The notes: generated from the sequence alone by a model not told the origin. A stretch of DNA of 64,000 nt from Dryas octopetala (GCA_963921425.1 OY992832.1:25509489-25573488); one strand, 5' to 3'. Counted from the stretch's first letter, positions 33,596-45,900 are shown. Translations and numbers: made by a program.

Positions 33596-34680
33596 GGGTA
33601 ACTGACTGGTGTGTGTTTTCAATTGTTAAGTATATTAAGTGATGATCTTATGACAGCAAAGGTTTAAGTAAGACGGTTTCAGTTGAACAGTTTATTGATT
33701 TTTAATATGTTGAGAATGTTTGAAAAGAAAGTTTTCAGCTCAAGTTATTTATTTATAAATTGACAATATCGATTTCAGTTTGAGAACTTGGATTTTCGAA
33801 GTTTGATTTTCAGCTCTAGATTCTATTATTTTACTGAGAAATGGTTTTAAAAACTGGGGGATTTCAAAGGACATTCTAAGGTTTTAGAGTTAAACGTGTG
33901 TAAAAGGGTTTTTCTGAAAAGATATTTAATCTTTGATTTTCGTCTCCATTTTACTGTCCACTCACTGAGCCTATCTCACCGTTTTCTTGTTTGTCTTAAA
34001 TTGTTCCCCAGGTAGTAGATTTGGTGGAGGTCGAGCCAAACACGTCGAGGCAGTTGCAATCATCTCCTTAGTCGGACCCTGTAGGCGCCATTTAATTTTT
34101 GTAAAAATCCCTTGTAATAGAATAGCAGCTCTGATAACCACTCTGCAAATTTTAAGTTGGATTTCTGTGAGATTGTTGGGTCTGAGACCCTATTTGGTTG
34201 CGGTAGAGGTGGTTGCTGTATAGAAGTGCTTTTTAACAGGTTTGAAATTCTGGGTTAGTCCATTTTCAGGGGAGGTTCTGCCGAATTTTCGGTAGGATTT
34301 TCTTTGATTTTGGATTCCCGCAGGACCTCTCCAGATTTCAGGATGAAATCCGGGGGCGGTCCTGTCACCCACTGTGTTGCTCAATTTCAGCTTGAGAAAG
34401 ACAACCTTGATAAAAAAACGCAATGTTGTTTTATTCTACTCATTTGTTTTTCCACATACTAGAGTGATCTCATATTGCAAGTGCAATCGACATATTTTTG
34501 TTCTAATCTCTGCCAAAAAATCTTCTTCCCTTGATCCGTATAAACTATGGATCTTGATTCACCTCTACATAGCACCAGCAAAGGGTGATATGATTTTCAT
34601 TAGGCCAATTGGGACATCGGTCGACTTTGGCTTTCATGGTACTCATATTTGACAAAATAAATAAAATAAAATTTGTAGAA

Positions 34681-35288
34681 GATGAATAAACAAGTGACCA
34701 CAAACAATCCACAAAATTTGAAATGTTTTGTGAAAATTATGAATGGGGATATACCATATATATATAGAGGAGTGAAATTTGAAAAAAAAAGAAAAAAAAG
34801 AAGGAAGAATTCGAATTTTAAAAAAAAAACCAACGGTCATAATTTTTTAAACTTTTTACCATTGGAGGCAGCTGTGTGGGCTTGCATTGATAGCCTTCTT
34901 CAAAAACAAAAAAGTGGCACGTGGGTTTGAGTGAAAATTGAAGAAGCAGCTGTTTGTGAGAAATAAAGTAGGCCAAGTGATTGGTGAGAATTACAAAAAA
35001 ATAAATAAATAAAGCAGTTGTTATCAGCACGTGAAGTGGGCCAGCAACGGCAGGTGTCACGCACCCATTGGTGTTGCAGTTGGTCTTGTCCCCCCACAAG
35101 AAGACAACATCTTCTCTTCTCTCCAATCGCGCTCTGACATGTGGACTCCACTATCTCACCATCAACTATTTTTCTCACTTGTGGGCTCCACTTGTTTTGG
35201 CAAAACAAAAGGCAATAGCAAGATTTTGGGCCAAATTTAGCCTAAAATCTTGCCATTGCAAGAATGGCCCAGCAATGTAGATGGTTTT
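34681..35288 (-). other. Upstream part of the Harbinger-like element, to the Athila insertion point
   Basis: Non-coding apart from chance frames. It contains CACGTGG/CCACGTG-like words at 34918 and 35030. It continues, after the Athila element, at 59213. Confidence 0.45.
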
Positions 35289-36371
35289 TGTTGTAAAATT
35301 TTATTTACTCGCAAATATACGAATCTAGTAGTATATTAATGAGGTCGAACCTAAAGAAGTGATGAAAAACGATACACTAAGCTTAAACTTAAGTTAATTT
35401 AAAGCTAACCTAGTTTGGAATTTTTGTTGGTTTGTGAGGCAACTTAAAATAAAATGCAACTAAATTAAAAAAAAATAAAGTAAATGAAAAGAGAATAAGG
35501 TAAATAAAGGTGCAAGAATTGAAATATTAAATCTAGAAATGAAAATAACAACTTTTTGGTTATAGAAGCTAAACAATGGTATAAGAACCAAGGTTAGGGT
35601 TCCACATCACTTATGAACATATTAAATAAGATTTTTAGTAATTTTCCCAAAAAGGAGGGCACCCAAGAGTCACTTGATGCCATCTTACAAAGATAAATAT
35701 GAATTACGCATAATAATTGAAGATTTATATAGTAGATCTTGATTTTGCTTAGAAAATACAAATTTTAAGCAACTCAAGTGAACCAAAACTAAGGAACAAC
35801 TAGAGTTCAAAAAGTTTGCGTTTAAAACAATTAACCATAAAACTAAAATGTGGAAAGAGAATCTAACAACCCATAATATATGACATTATGGGTGAAAGAT
35901 GATCTCTTTCTCATTTTAATATCAAAATATAGAGCTTGTAGGATCTTAAACAAGAGAAAATTTAACATAAAGATCTTATTTAATAATGTTCATAGTGGTG
36001 ATTCCCCTTACCTGGTAAGGGGGTTTAGTGACCACCCATGATCTTATATCTTAAATAAAAATGAAGAAAGAAGTAAATGAGCATGGAATTTAAAGAGCAA
36101 TAAAATAAATAACACTACTAACAATAAAGTAAAGGACTACATAAAATAAATGGCATAAAGTAAATAGAGAATTAGAATTAGAGAAGATAGAAGAGAGACA
36201 TAATATTAAAGAAAGAATTAAATGAGCATGAAATTTAAAGAGCAATAAAATAAATAATACTACTAACAATAAAGTAAAGGACTACATAAACATTTTGCTC
36301 AACAAATACCCCCAAACCCCCAAACCTGTATGGTTCTAAGGATAAAATATGTATATAAATTAAGCTCAACA
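35289..36371 (-). repeat. 3' LTR of the Athila element, with an internal deletion
   Basis: It starts TGTTGTAAAATTTTATTTAC like the 5' LTR and ends AAGCTCAACA. It is 1083 bp against 1860 bp for the 5' LTR. The missing ~0.78 kb corresponds to about 58430-59165 of the 5' LTR, including its TATA region. At the deletion point (about 36290-36325) a copy of the sequence AACAAATACCCCCAAAC from the polypurine tract has been inserted. Confidence 0.88.
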
Positions 36372-36389
36372 AATACCCCCAAACCTACA
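36372..36389 (-). promoter_or_regulatory. Polypurine tract of the Athila element
   Basis: The minus strand reads AGGTTTGGGGGTATT directly before the TG of the 3' LTR, next to the family-typical word CTCGAGGACTAGCAAAATG. It serves as the plus-strand DNA primer in reverse transcription. Confidence 0.75.
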
Positions 36390-38022
36390 TTTTGCTAGTC
36401 CTCGAGCAAAACTAAGATAAAAAGAAATTGATTACTTCAAACTTTCTCAGAGAAATTCTAATACTCAAATGCATAAATTTTGGAAACACAATTTAATTAC
36501 CTTAACACTTAAACATGCACTCAAGAATATGAATAAGAGATTAAATATTATTCAAAGTGGTAAAATCATTTTTAAATATTCTAAACTCAAAATATAAGTG
36601 CACAAAGCCAATCAAGAATGCAAATTTTAACCTCTAAGTAAAATAAAATTAAATCACCTTTGGAAAATATTCTTTGACTCCAATTCTCACAAGATAAATT
36701 ATTCTCAAATGAAGCACATAGAGATGGTTTAATTATTTTATCTCAAGTTATATGTGAGTATAAGTAAATGTAAACAATGTTCAAAGATAACTCACATATA
36801 AGAATTATGAAGAACGAAATTATAGAGAAAATATAAGATCTCATGAAAGAAAATCAAATACATGAAAATATTGAATCAAGCACTTTAATTCCTACTCATT
36901 CTTCCTCCACATTCTAACCAAACTCTTCCTAAGATCAAATAGGACTTTTATTGGCTTGTAATGTAAGGCTAAGGTGGAAAATGTAAGACATTTCTGAGAA
37001 AGTTTATTTTGAAAATAAAATGATACTAAGGCATTTCTTTTTCTCTCATTTCCCTTTTTTTTTTTTTTTTTTTTACTTTTTCTAACAATTCTCAGAAAAG
37101 AGGGTAATAGTGTTTAACAAACGAAAAAGACTAAAAACTAAGGCTCAAAAGGGTACTAATGGTAAAGTTTTATTTAATGACAAAGGATGACAAGAAAGGC
37201 TCAAACTAAACAAAAATGGCCTAAAATCATTTCCTAAGTCAAGTATGGTTATGATGCTTCAATTGAACTAAAAGAGTTTAAAGTGTAATGATTCAAAATT
37301 CAATGTCATTTTCAAGTAATTGACCAAACAAGAAAGAATAATGAGATCATCAACGACAAAATGTGGACCCAAGAAGAATTTAGAGATAAATGTATAACAT
37401 TCACAAAAATAGAATGGCTCTAAGCTCACTAGGGTCAAGTCTCCACTATTTTTCCTTAGGTAATTCAATTCAAATTTCACTCTTCAATTTCAAAATGCAA
37501 TTATTGGCTTAAGTGCAAAAATATTCCAAGTTTAAGAATTTTAAAAAAATGATTCTATCATGAAAATAATAGGAAATCTAATGAGAGATATTCTTATTTT
37601 GCATGCAAAAATATTAAAGTAGAAAATCATGTATTTCCAAAAACTAAGCATTTAATGCAAGAAAATCAATCTCATCATGATGAAGCAATCAACACAAAAA
37701 CAAACTAATTTTTTTTTTTTTTTTAACTAGAAAAGTACTAGAAAATTCAAGTAAAGTTTCAAAACTCCACCCCCAAACCTAAATCAAACATCGTCCTCAA
37801 TGATTGGAAAGGAAAAACATGACAATGACAAGAAATGAGAAAGAAGAAGGTGAAAAGAAATTACTTGAAAGAGGATACTGTCATTTCTTTGAAATTACCA
37901 ACAATAAAGCTCAACAAACAATGAATGATAATTCTCAAAGATATGAAGAGAATATACACATAACAAGAAAGAAAAACAAAAGAAAAGAAAAAATCCTAAA
38001 TTAATTTACTAAACAAAGAGCA
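36390..38022 (-). other. Non-coding 3' region of the Athila element
   Basis: 1.6 kb of A-rich sequence between the integrase end and the polypurine tract, where Athila elements may carry an env-like frame. No such frame is visible, and runs of T (37051-37074, 37709-37724) and scattered stops suggest decay or absence. Confidence 0.6.
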
Positions 38023-38307
38023 TCAATCATGATAAATCGGATCACAAAGTAAGACTTCCTCAACCTCATCATTTTGGAACTCAAGAAATGGTTTCAATCT
38101 TTGACCATTGACTTTAAAAACATCACCATTTTTAGGATTTTCAATTTCAATTGCCCCATGAGGAAAAATAGTGCGAACAAGGAAAGGACCAGTCCAATGA
38201 GATTTTAATTTACCAGGAAAAAGATGCAAACGAGAATTATACAAAATGACTTTTTGATTAGGTGAAAAAGTTTTCCTCAAAATATGTTTATCATGGAACA
38301 CCTTCAT
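38023..38307 (-). pseudogene. pol: Integrase C-terminal domain of Athila pol
   Basis: It encodes FSPNQKVILYNSRLHLFPGK followed by LKSHWTGPFLV and VNGQRLKPF, the GPF/Y-type module at the end of Ty3/gypsy integrases. It is separated from the integrase core upstream (38381-39748) by a frameshift within about 75 bp. Confidence 0.88.
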
Positions 38308-38380
38308 ACGGTTCTTGTAAGTTTTATCACAATCATATGCATCATTCTTTAGTTCCTCAAGCTCATTTAACTGGAGCTTC

Positions 38381-39748
38381 CTATGGATTCTTGCTTTGTC
38401 TAGAGCAAAAATTAAATTGTTTTATTGCCCAAAATGCTCTATGTTCCAATTCACTAGGAAGATGACACGCTTTCCCAAAAACTAAGCGATAAGGAGACAT
38501 TCCAATAGGGGTTTTAAAAGCGGTTCGGTAAGTCCATAATGCATCAATGAGTCGCAAAGACCAATCTTTTCTGGATGGGTTAACTGTTTTCTCCAAGATA
38601 TGTTTAATCTCCCTATTAGAAATCTCAACTTGACCACTTGTTTGGGGATGGTAAAGGGTGGCAACTCGATGGGTGACGCCATAATTTTTCATTAAATGTT
38701 CAAATGGCTTATTACAAAAATGCTTCCCACCATCACTAATGATAGCGCGTGGGGTCCCAAATCGAGTGAAAATATTTTCCTTCAAGAAACGAAGCACTAC
38801 CCTATGGTCATTGGTTTTACATACAATTGCCTCTACCCACTTGGACACATAATCAACACCCACAAGTATGTACAAATTGCCAAAAGAATTAGGAAAAAGT
38901 CCCATAAAATCAATGCCCCAAACATCAAAGATTTCTATGACAAGAATTGGGTTTAAAGGCATCATGTTTCTCATAGTGAGACTCCCTAACTTTTGGCATC
39001 TCTCACAAGATTGGCAATACACATGGGCATCACGAAAAAGGGAAGGCCAATAGAAACCACATTGAAGGATCTTGGTAGCGGTTTTCTTAGCACTAAAGTG
39101 GCCTCCACAAGCATGATCATGGCAAAAAGAAATGATATTGGATTGCTCACTATTCAAGATACATCTCCTAATGATTTGATCAGGGCAATATTTGTACAAG
39201 TAAGGATCATCCCAAAAATAATGCTTGACCCTAGCTAGAAACTTAGATCTATCTTGCTTGGTCCAATGTAAAGGCATCTCATTAGTGACAAAGAAATTCA
39301 CAATATCCGCATACCATGGTGTTTGGGAAACAAGCATAAGTTGCTCATCAGGAAATGTCTCAGTGATGGGAATGGACTCCTCACATGACTCAACTATCAA
39401 TCTAAAAAGATGATCGGCAACCACATTTTCGGACCCCTTTTTGTCACGGATTTCAATGTCAAATTCTTGGAGCAAGAGGATCCAACGGATTAGGCGGGGT
39501 TTAGCATCTTCTTTTGACAAAAGGTATTTTAAAGCCGCATGATCAGAATAAACAATAACCTTTGTGCCTAAAAGATAAGACCTAAACTTGTCTAACGCAA
39601 AGACAACCGCCAAAAGTTCTTTTTCAGTGGTGGAATAGATAAGTTGGGCATCAGTGATGATCTTGCTTGCATAGCAAATGACATGGGGCAACCTACCAAC
39701 TCGTTGTCCCAAAACGGCACCTATGGCGTAATCGGATGCATCACACAT
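38381..39748 (-). pseudogene. pol: RNase H and integrase core of Athila pol
   Basis: A 455-codon open piece. RNase H comes first ([42 protein letters not shown]). Then comes the zinc-binding HHCC module at about residues 209-250 ([23 protein letters not shown]). The integrase core follows, with the catalytic triad visible as the Asp in VWGIDFMG, the Asp in IISDGGKHF and the Glu in [12 protein letters not shown]. The catalytic residues are kept, but pol as a whole is broken by frame changes on both sides. Confidence 0.93.
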
Positions 39749-39815
39749 AATCTCAAAGGGTTCATTCTACACGGGAGGTCTAATGATGGGCGCGGAGGTC
39801 AACAAAGACTTAAGT

Positions 39816-40073
39816 TTAATTATCAAAGGCACGAATACAATCATCATCAAAGAAAAAGAAGGAATCGTTGGCAAGTAAATTGCACAAGGGACGTGAAATT
39901 TTGCTAAAATCTTTGATGAATCTTCGATAAAAGCCGGCATGTCCTAAGAAAGATCTAATTTCCTTAACAGTACGTGGAGGTGGAAGATTAGAAATTAGAT
40001 CAAATTTAGCCTTATTAACCTCAATTCCCTTAGAAGAAATGATATGCCCCAATACAATACCCTTTTTGACCAT
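39816..40073 (-). pseudogene. pol: Reverse transcriptase C-terminal part (connection to RNase H)
   Basis: It encodes VLGHIISSKGIEVNKAKFD, then SFLGHAGFYRRFIKDFSK, characteristic of the RT thumb/connection in Ty3/gypsy elements. Stops separate it from the pieces on both sides. Confidence 0.9.
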
Positions 40074-40088
40074 GAAGCGACATTTTTC

Positions 40089-40598
40089 TCAATTTAAAAT
40101 AAGATTTTTCTCCTTGCAACGAATTAAAACTAAAACCAATGAAAGATGGTGCAAACATTCATCAAAAGAAGACCCAAAGACGGAAAAATCATCCATAAAA
40201 ACTTCAAGAAACCGCTCTACCATGTCGAAGAAAATAGAAATCATGCACCTTTGAAAGGTGGCGGGTGCATTACATAACCCAAAGGGCATGCGACGGTAAG
40301 CGAAAGTACCAAATGGGCAAGTAAAGGTGGTCTTTTCTTGGTCCTCGGGTGCAATGAGGATTTGGTTATATCTAGAATAACCATCAAGGAAACAATAATA
40401 GGCATGACCGGCTAACCTCTCAAGCATTTGGTCAATGAAAGGAAGAGGGAAGTGGTCTTTCCTAGTGATGGCATTCAATTTCCTATAATCTATGCACACA
40501 TGCCAACCGATTTGCACTCGTGTGGGAATCAATTCATTATCATCATTTTTCACAACGGTGACGCCAGACTTCTTTGGAACAACTTGGACAAGGCTCAC
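40089..40598 (-). pseudogene. pol: Reverse transcriptase core of Athila pol
   Basis: RT palm/fingers with VCIDYRKLNAITRKDHFPLP, YYCFLDGYSRYNQI, FAYRRMPFGLCNAPATFQRC and the active-site box VFMDDFSVFG. Just upstream the codon for Trp in the usual SDSxWVSP context has become TAG, which ends the preceding piece (40599-41411). Confidence 0.95.
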
Positions 40599-41411
40599 CT
40601 AATGACTATCGGAAATGGGGTAAATGACACCAACATCTAACAATTTCAAAACCTCACTCCTCACAACTTTCTTCATGGCAGGATTTAAACATCTTTGGGG
40701 CTCACGAGAAGTCTTAGTGTTATCCTCTAAGTGGATCCTATGCATGATAATGGATGGAGAAATGCCTTTAATGTCAGCAATGGACCAACCTATGGCTTCC
40801 TTATATTCCCTCAAAATTTTCACAAGCTTGCATTCTTGCTCATCATTTAAATCGGAGGCTATGATCACGGACAAGGTATCGGAAGCTCCTAAAAACATAT
40901 ACTTGAGGTTATCAGGTAATGGTTTGAGATCTAGCTTGGGTGGCTCAATGGTGGAAGGAAGTGGATGATTTTTGGAAAGAGGAAGAGGTTCTACCCTTGG
41001 TTTCCAATTGGTGGTGTTCATGATAGGTGTGGAGTCCAAAAGTGCATTGACTTCTTCTATGGCTTCATTAAAATCAAAGTCACAACCAAAGTGGGCTAAG
41101 CATGCTTCAAGTGGGTCCTTAACACTATCCCTATGGAAATAGTTTACCACTATTTGTTCGATTAAATTAACCTCACAAATATTATGCTCACCCTCTTGTG
41201 GTTGGTGACTTATGTTAAAAATATTAAGATCCATAGTTAAGTTCCCAAATGACAAATTCATGACTCCATTCCTACAATTAATTTGGGCATTTGCGGTGGC
41301 AAGGAATGGACGTCCTAAAATTACCGAAATTTGATCACAAACATTGGTCACGGGTTGGGTGTCAAGTACAATGAAATCCACGGGCAAATAAAACTCATTC
41401 ACTTTGACCAA
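40599..41411 (-). pseudogene. pol: Protease-RT linker and RT N-terminus of Athila pol
   Basis: It contains ISVILGRPFLATANAQINCR (flap/C-terminal part of the protease), a variable linker, and the RT entry region HRIHLEDNTKTSREPQRCLN and EVLKLLDVGVIYPISDS. It overlaps the protease frame (41399-41836) by a frameshift. Confidence 0.88.
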
Positions 41412-41836
41412 ACATCTTCTACCATTCCCCTAGGAATTTTTACCGACCTATCCACTAAAAAAAGAGTCATCAAGGTTGGTTTCATCTCTCCTAAGCCAAG
41501 TTGCACATGAACGGAGTATGGTAAAAGGTTCACGCTTGCTCCTAAATCTAGCAATGCTCTTCCTATATGATGAGTTCCTATCGTGCATGCAATGGTAGGA
41601 CAACCGGGATCCTTGTATTTAACTGGAATTCGATGCTCGATAATTGAACTAACTTGCTCGGTGAGAAAGGCTTGCTTTGGAATGTCGGTTCTCTTTTTTA
41701 TGGTGCAAAGGTCTTTCAAAAATGTGGCATAAGAAGGCACTTGTTTGATGGCATCTAAGAAGGGGATATTGATATGGACTTGCTTGAACACTTCTAGGAT
41801 GTCATCAAATTGTGCCTTTTTCTTTGTCTTAGCCAA
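41399..41836 (-). pseudogene. Aspartic protease region of Athila Gag-Pol
   Basis: The active-site signature appears as LLDLGASVNLLPYSV (D-x-G-A), preceded by GTHHIGRALL and CTIGTHHIG. It processes the Gag-Pol polyprotein in a functional element. Confidence 0.85.
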
Positions 41837-41893
41837 CCTATGAGGAAATGGGGCTTTGGGGACAAAAGTTGGAGAAAGATCAACAATTAAATG

Positions 41894-42979
41894 CTATTTT
41901 TCCTTTGACTTGACAATGTGATTAACATTAGGCTCTAGACCACCTAATCCATTTGTTTCATTTTTTTCATCATTTTCTTTTTCCAAATTGGGCATTTGAA
42001 CCTTATTATCAATTTGTCTACCCGACCTAAGGGTTGTGATGGATTTGATATGCTCATGAGTATTGGATGAACTAGATGCATCGACATGAAATTGACCCTT
42101 TGGATTAGGAATGGGTTGACTTGGAAATTTTCCCTTCTCTCTCCCCCCCACAATGTTAGCTAATTGACCAATTTGATGTTCTAGCTTTGCAATGGCTTGT
42201 GTATTTTGGTGGGTGGAAGTTTTAACCTCAACAAAGGCTTGACCGGTCAATTGCATGAACTTTTGGAGTGTGTCCTCTAAAGGTGATGATGAATTTTGTT
42301 GTGGGGCAACACTTTGAGGAGTGAGATGAGGAACATGAGGAACATGAGAATATGAGGGATGAGGAGGACGGAATGAATTGTTTGGCATTGAATTTCCTCC
42401 TAAATGTATTTGGGGTTGGCCTTGTCTTCAAGAAAAATTTGGGTGATTCTTTCAATTGGGATTGTAGGTCTCAGAAAAGGTACCTTGGTTCACAAATGGC
42501 TTCCTAAAATTGATAAGGGCATTCGCATGCTCAACATTATTCTCGGAGAAAGTATACAAGGAAGGACACGCTTGGACATTATGCATCGGGCTAGCACAAT
42601 GAGAACAAACCTCATTTTGGACATGGTTAATGGCACTCATGGTTTGACTCAAGGCAAAGGCCTCCACTTTTCTCGTTAGGCTCTTAATCTTAGAACCTAA
42701 GTCTACATCGCCTCTCACTTCATACATTCCCCCACGCTTTGGTTTTTGGCTTGTCTATCATGTGGGTTGGAGAAATTCCATTGTTGAGAATTTTCGGACA
42801 ATTTTTCAAAGAAATCATAGGCTTGCTCTTCCCCAAGATTTAAAAACGCACCCCCATTCATAGACTTTACCATATTGCGATTTATTTGAGTTAAACCGTT
42901 GTAAAAATATTGCACCAAACGCCACGTCTCGAAACCATGGTGAGGACATCTCAAAATTAAGTCTTTGAATCGCTCCCAA
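41894..42979 (-). pseudogene. gag: Gag C-terminal half of the Athila element
   Basis: Gag segment downstream of the nested element. WERFKDLILRCPHHGFE and VQYFYNGLTQINRNMV (about 42860-42979) are the end of the capsid core. Cys/His residues follow in CSHCASPMHNVQACPS (42452-42727), a CCHC-like knuckle, then LEHQIGQLANIV and TTLRSGRQ (41894-42388). A stop and a frame change interrupt it. The interval is colinear with the gag remnant at 1-2002. Confidence 0.9.
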
Positions 42980-45900
42980 TGACAGGACCGCCCCCGGATT
43001 CCACCTTGAAACCCGGAGAGGTCCTGCGGGAATCCAAGTTCAAGGAAAAATTCTGCCAAAAATTCGGCAGAACCCCCCCTGAAAATGAACTAACACAGAA
43101 ATTTCAAAACCTGTTAAAAAGCACTTCTAAACCGCAACCACCTCTACCACAACCAAAAATAAGATTTCAAGCCCACCACAAGTAATACAACTCCAATCAG
43201 AGCATATCTAATCCACTATACAATTATATCTCATTTTATTTATTTCAAGGGAAACCTTAAATCCTAATATATCTATAAGCTAGAGACGAGAACTCGAATG
43301 TCTCGACGTGGTACGGTTCGACCTCAGTGATCGCTACTACCTGAGGGGAACATCAAAAACAATATGTGAGAAAAACTCTCAGTGAGTGGACAGTTAAATG
43401 GAAATGAAAATCAAAGATTAAATATCTTTTCAGAAAAACCCTTTTACACACGTTTAATCTTTAAAACCTTACGATGTCCTTTGAAATCCCCCAGTTTCTT
43501 AAAACCATTTCCCAGTAAAATAATAAAATTCGAAGCTGAAAATCAAACTTTGAAAATCCAAGTTCTCAAACTGAAATCGATACTGTCAGTATAAATAAAT
43601 AACTTGAGCTGAAAACTTTCTTCTCAAACATTCTCGATATATTGAAAATCAATAAAACTGTTCAACTGAAACCGTCTTACTTAAAAACCTTTGCTGCCAT
43701 AAACTCATCACTTTAAACACTTAACAATTGAAAACACACACCAGTCAGTTACCCGGAGAATCTGTCATACATGCGCAGAGCCGAGAATCTGTCATACGCA
43801 TGCAGAGCCATATATTCTGTCATACATGCGCAGAGCCGAGGATCTGTCATACGCATGCAGAGCCAAAATTTCTGTCTTACATGCGCAGAGCCGAGAATCT
43901 GTCATACGCATGCAGAGCCATATATTCTGTCATACATGCGCAGAGCCGAGAATCTGTCATACGCATGCAGAGCCAAAATTTCTGTCTTACATGCGCAGAG
44001 CCGAGGATCTGTCATACGCATGCAGAGCCAAAATTTCTGTCTTACATGCGCAGAGCCGAGGATCTGTCATACGCATGCAGAGCCATATATTCTGTCATAC
44101 ATGCGCAGAGCCGAGAATCTGTCATACGCATGCAGAGCCAAAATTTCGGTCTTACATGCGCAGAGCCGAGGATCTGTCATACGCATGCAGAGCGGCCCCC
44201 AAAGGGCGAAGCATCCCGACACACGGCCCAAAGCCTATATGTGTGCCGTGATGGGTCCCAAAGACCTATTTATCTGATAACCTGAAGGGTACTGAAAATG
44301 TGGTTTTAAAACTATTTCTCATAACCAAAATATATAAACACAACTAGTAAAATAGTACTCAATAAATTACGTTCCAATACATAAAACCAAATCAAAACGT
44401 TTGACCATAAATAAAAATATGCAATAATCCGTGCGTATATATATAAAACAAGAAACTAGATAAAATCTCAATATTTGATTTTCAAATGATTAATTAGGCA
44501 AATAACCACATAAAACCATAATCAATTTAAAATCAAGATCAAACTCACAAATCATCATATTTGGATAAAACTCATTATAATAATCATGACTTAAATCTCA
44601 AAGTTTCATGAAAAATCATTTCAAAGAAAACAAAATCTAACTCACTACTCATAAATCAATTACTCAAGATATAAAATATGAACAAATCCATGAAATAAAT
44701 AAAAATGTTCAAGAAACCAAATCCACTCACTGTCTGCTCCGAACTATACCGAAACCTTTCCGAAATTGATTCCTACTCACGACCCCTTACTTGTTTGTCA
44801 TTCCTACTCACAGTCTATGGTATAATAATTGCTTAGTCCTCGCTTAATCCTTTAGTCTCAATCCTCGTCAATTCCTTCCCATGGTCTAAATCCTATACTT
44901 AGCTTCCTCTAACATAAAGCATCAAATCGCACAAAACCGATAATTATTTAACGGTACTCTACATTAAAAGTCCGATACGTTTCACTCACAATTTAACTAC
45001 GTAAAAGAGCGAAGTACCCTTCACGGTGCCATTGCTCGGATACCAAATCCGGCAGCATAACGGCATCGGGAATGAGATTTCCCGAGCCCATGTACCTGTT
45101 AAGACCAGACAACCAACAATGTACACTATATTCTTTAACTAGCTATTAAACAACCGAAACGAGCGGCCAACCACCACACACGGTGGCTGCCCGGCCATAA
45201 ACAACACACAAAAATAATCCCAGATAGTCACCGAACCTAAAATTAAGCTACTAGAACCCTAAGAAAGTGGAAAAATACGAGAAACCATCCAACCCGCCGC
45301 CACGAGGGGCGGGGCTAACGGTGGCAGCAGCGGCACAAAACTAGGAATACCCAAATTCAACTCCAAATAATTCTAATTGCATAATAAAACCTTCAACTGC
45401 GCAAAAACAATTCAAATTCAAGTCCAATTTCAAGAAATTCGAAATATAACAAACACCCTAAAATCAGATTTTCAATTTCTCAAAATTGGGAAAACACACC
45501 TTAGGGGAAAGATAGCCCGTACCTAGAGGGTCAATTTTCGTAACTGAGTCGATGGCCAAATCTCGCCTGAAACGCCGGAATCGACGGCGGAAGCCGGCGG
45601 CTGCGTCGGGCTTCTCGGGCTCATTGCTCCGTCATGGGCATCACCGGAGCATGGGAACACCATGACTGAACTCGCCATGGCGAGAGGATCAAGACCCAGT
45701 GGGTCCGGTGTCCCGTCGTCGCCGGAAAAATGAGATCGCCGGAACGGCCACCGGAGTAGCCGCGGTCTTCTAGTTTCGCACCACCGTTTTGGGAGGTCGT
45801 CGGAGTGAAAGAATTGTACGGGGAAGCTCAGAACGTCGAGGGGAATCGATTTGTAGTGGTCGGACCTCGCAATTTGGCCGGAAAATCCAAGTCATCTGCA

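Larger units (their letters stand above)
31971..34367 (+). mobile_element. Solo LTR 1 of a Tekay-like family (2397 bp)
   Basis: It begins TGTAACGACCCGACCC and ends GGGGGCGGTCCTGTCA, with the perfect 5-bp TSD CCCAC (31966-31970 and 34368-34372). No internal region is present, so it arose by recombination between two LTRs. Features in order: a (CT)n run, a GC-rich block (32450-32860), GTGAGTGGAC at 32870, a conserved core (33215-33356), a ~57-bp minisatellite, GTCCACTCAC at 33956, and the conserved 3' end. Its termini and core match the LTRs at 42980, 48054 and 51861. Confidence 0.95.
31311..34680 (-). pseudogene. Harbinger ORF1 / NAM-associated-domain protein relic, split by a solo LTR
   Basis: A DNA-binding accessory protein of PIF/Harbinger transposons, often annotated in plants as 'glutathione S-transferase T3-like' or NAM-associated C-terminal protein. 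Upstream half (34373-34680): Trp/Pro-Asn lead-in followed by a degraded Myb/SANT-like segment resembling ITLCWCYVEVNQDP and KGRRFF. Downstream half (31311-31970): YARRLYAEKQNGKCFMFDHC, then KRPLGKKPAIEARNKA and a helical C-terminus. The solo LTR 31971-34367 sits between the halves with TSD CCCAC. Stops in the first half show it is dead. Family assignment is from motif memory. Confidence 0.6.

Noticed and set aside
43756-44193. CRISPR-like appearance of regularly spaced repeats
   Set aside because: The units are contiguous half-unit minisatellites with no variable spacers, in a plant LTR, and duplicated exactly in the partner LTR.
43728-44285. Long frames of up to 185 codons over the 55-bp array (and the identical set at 48802-49359)
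   Set aside because: All frames stay open because of the repeat. The peptides are period artefacts lying inside LTRs.
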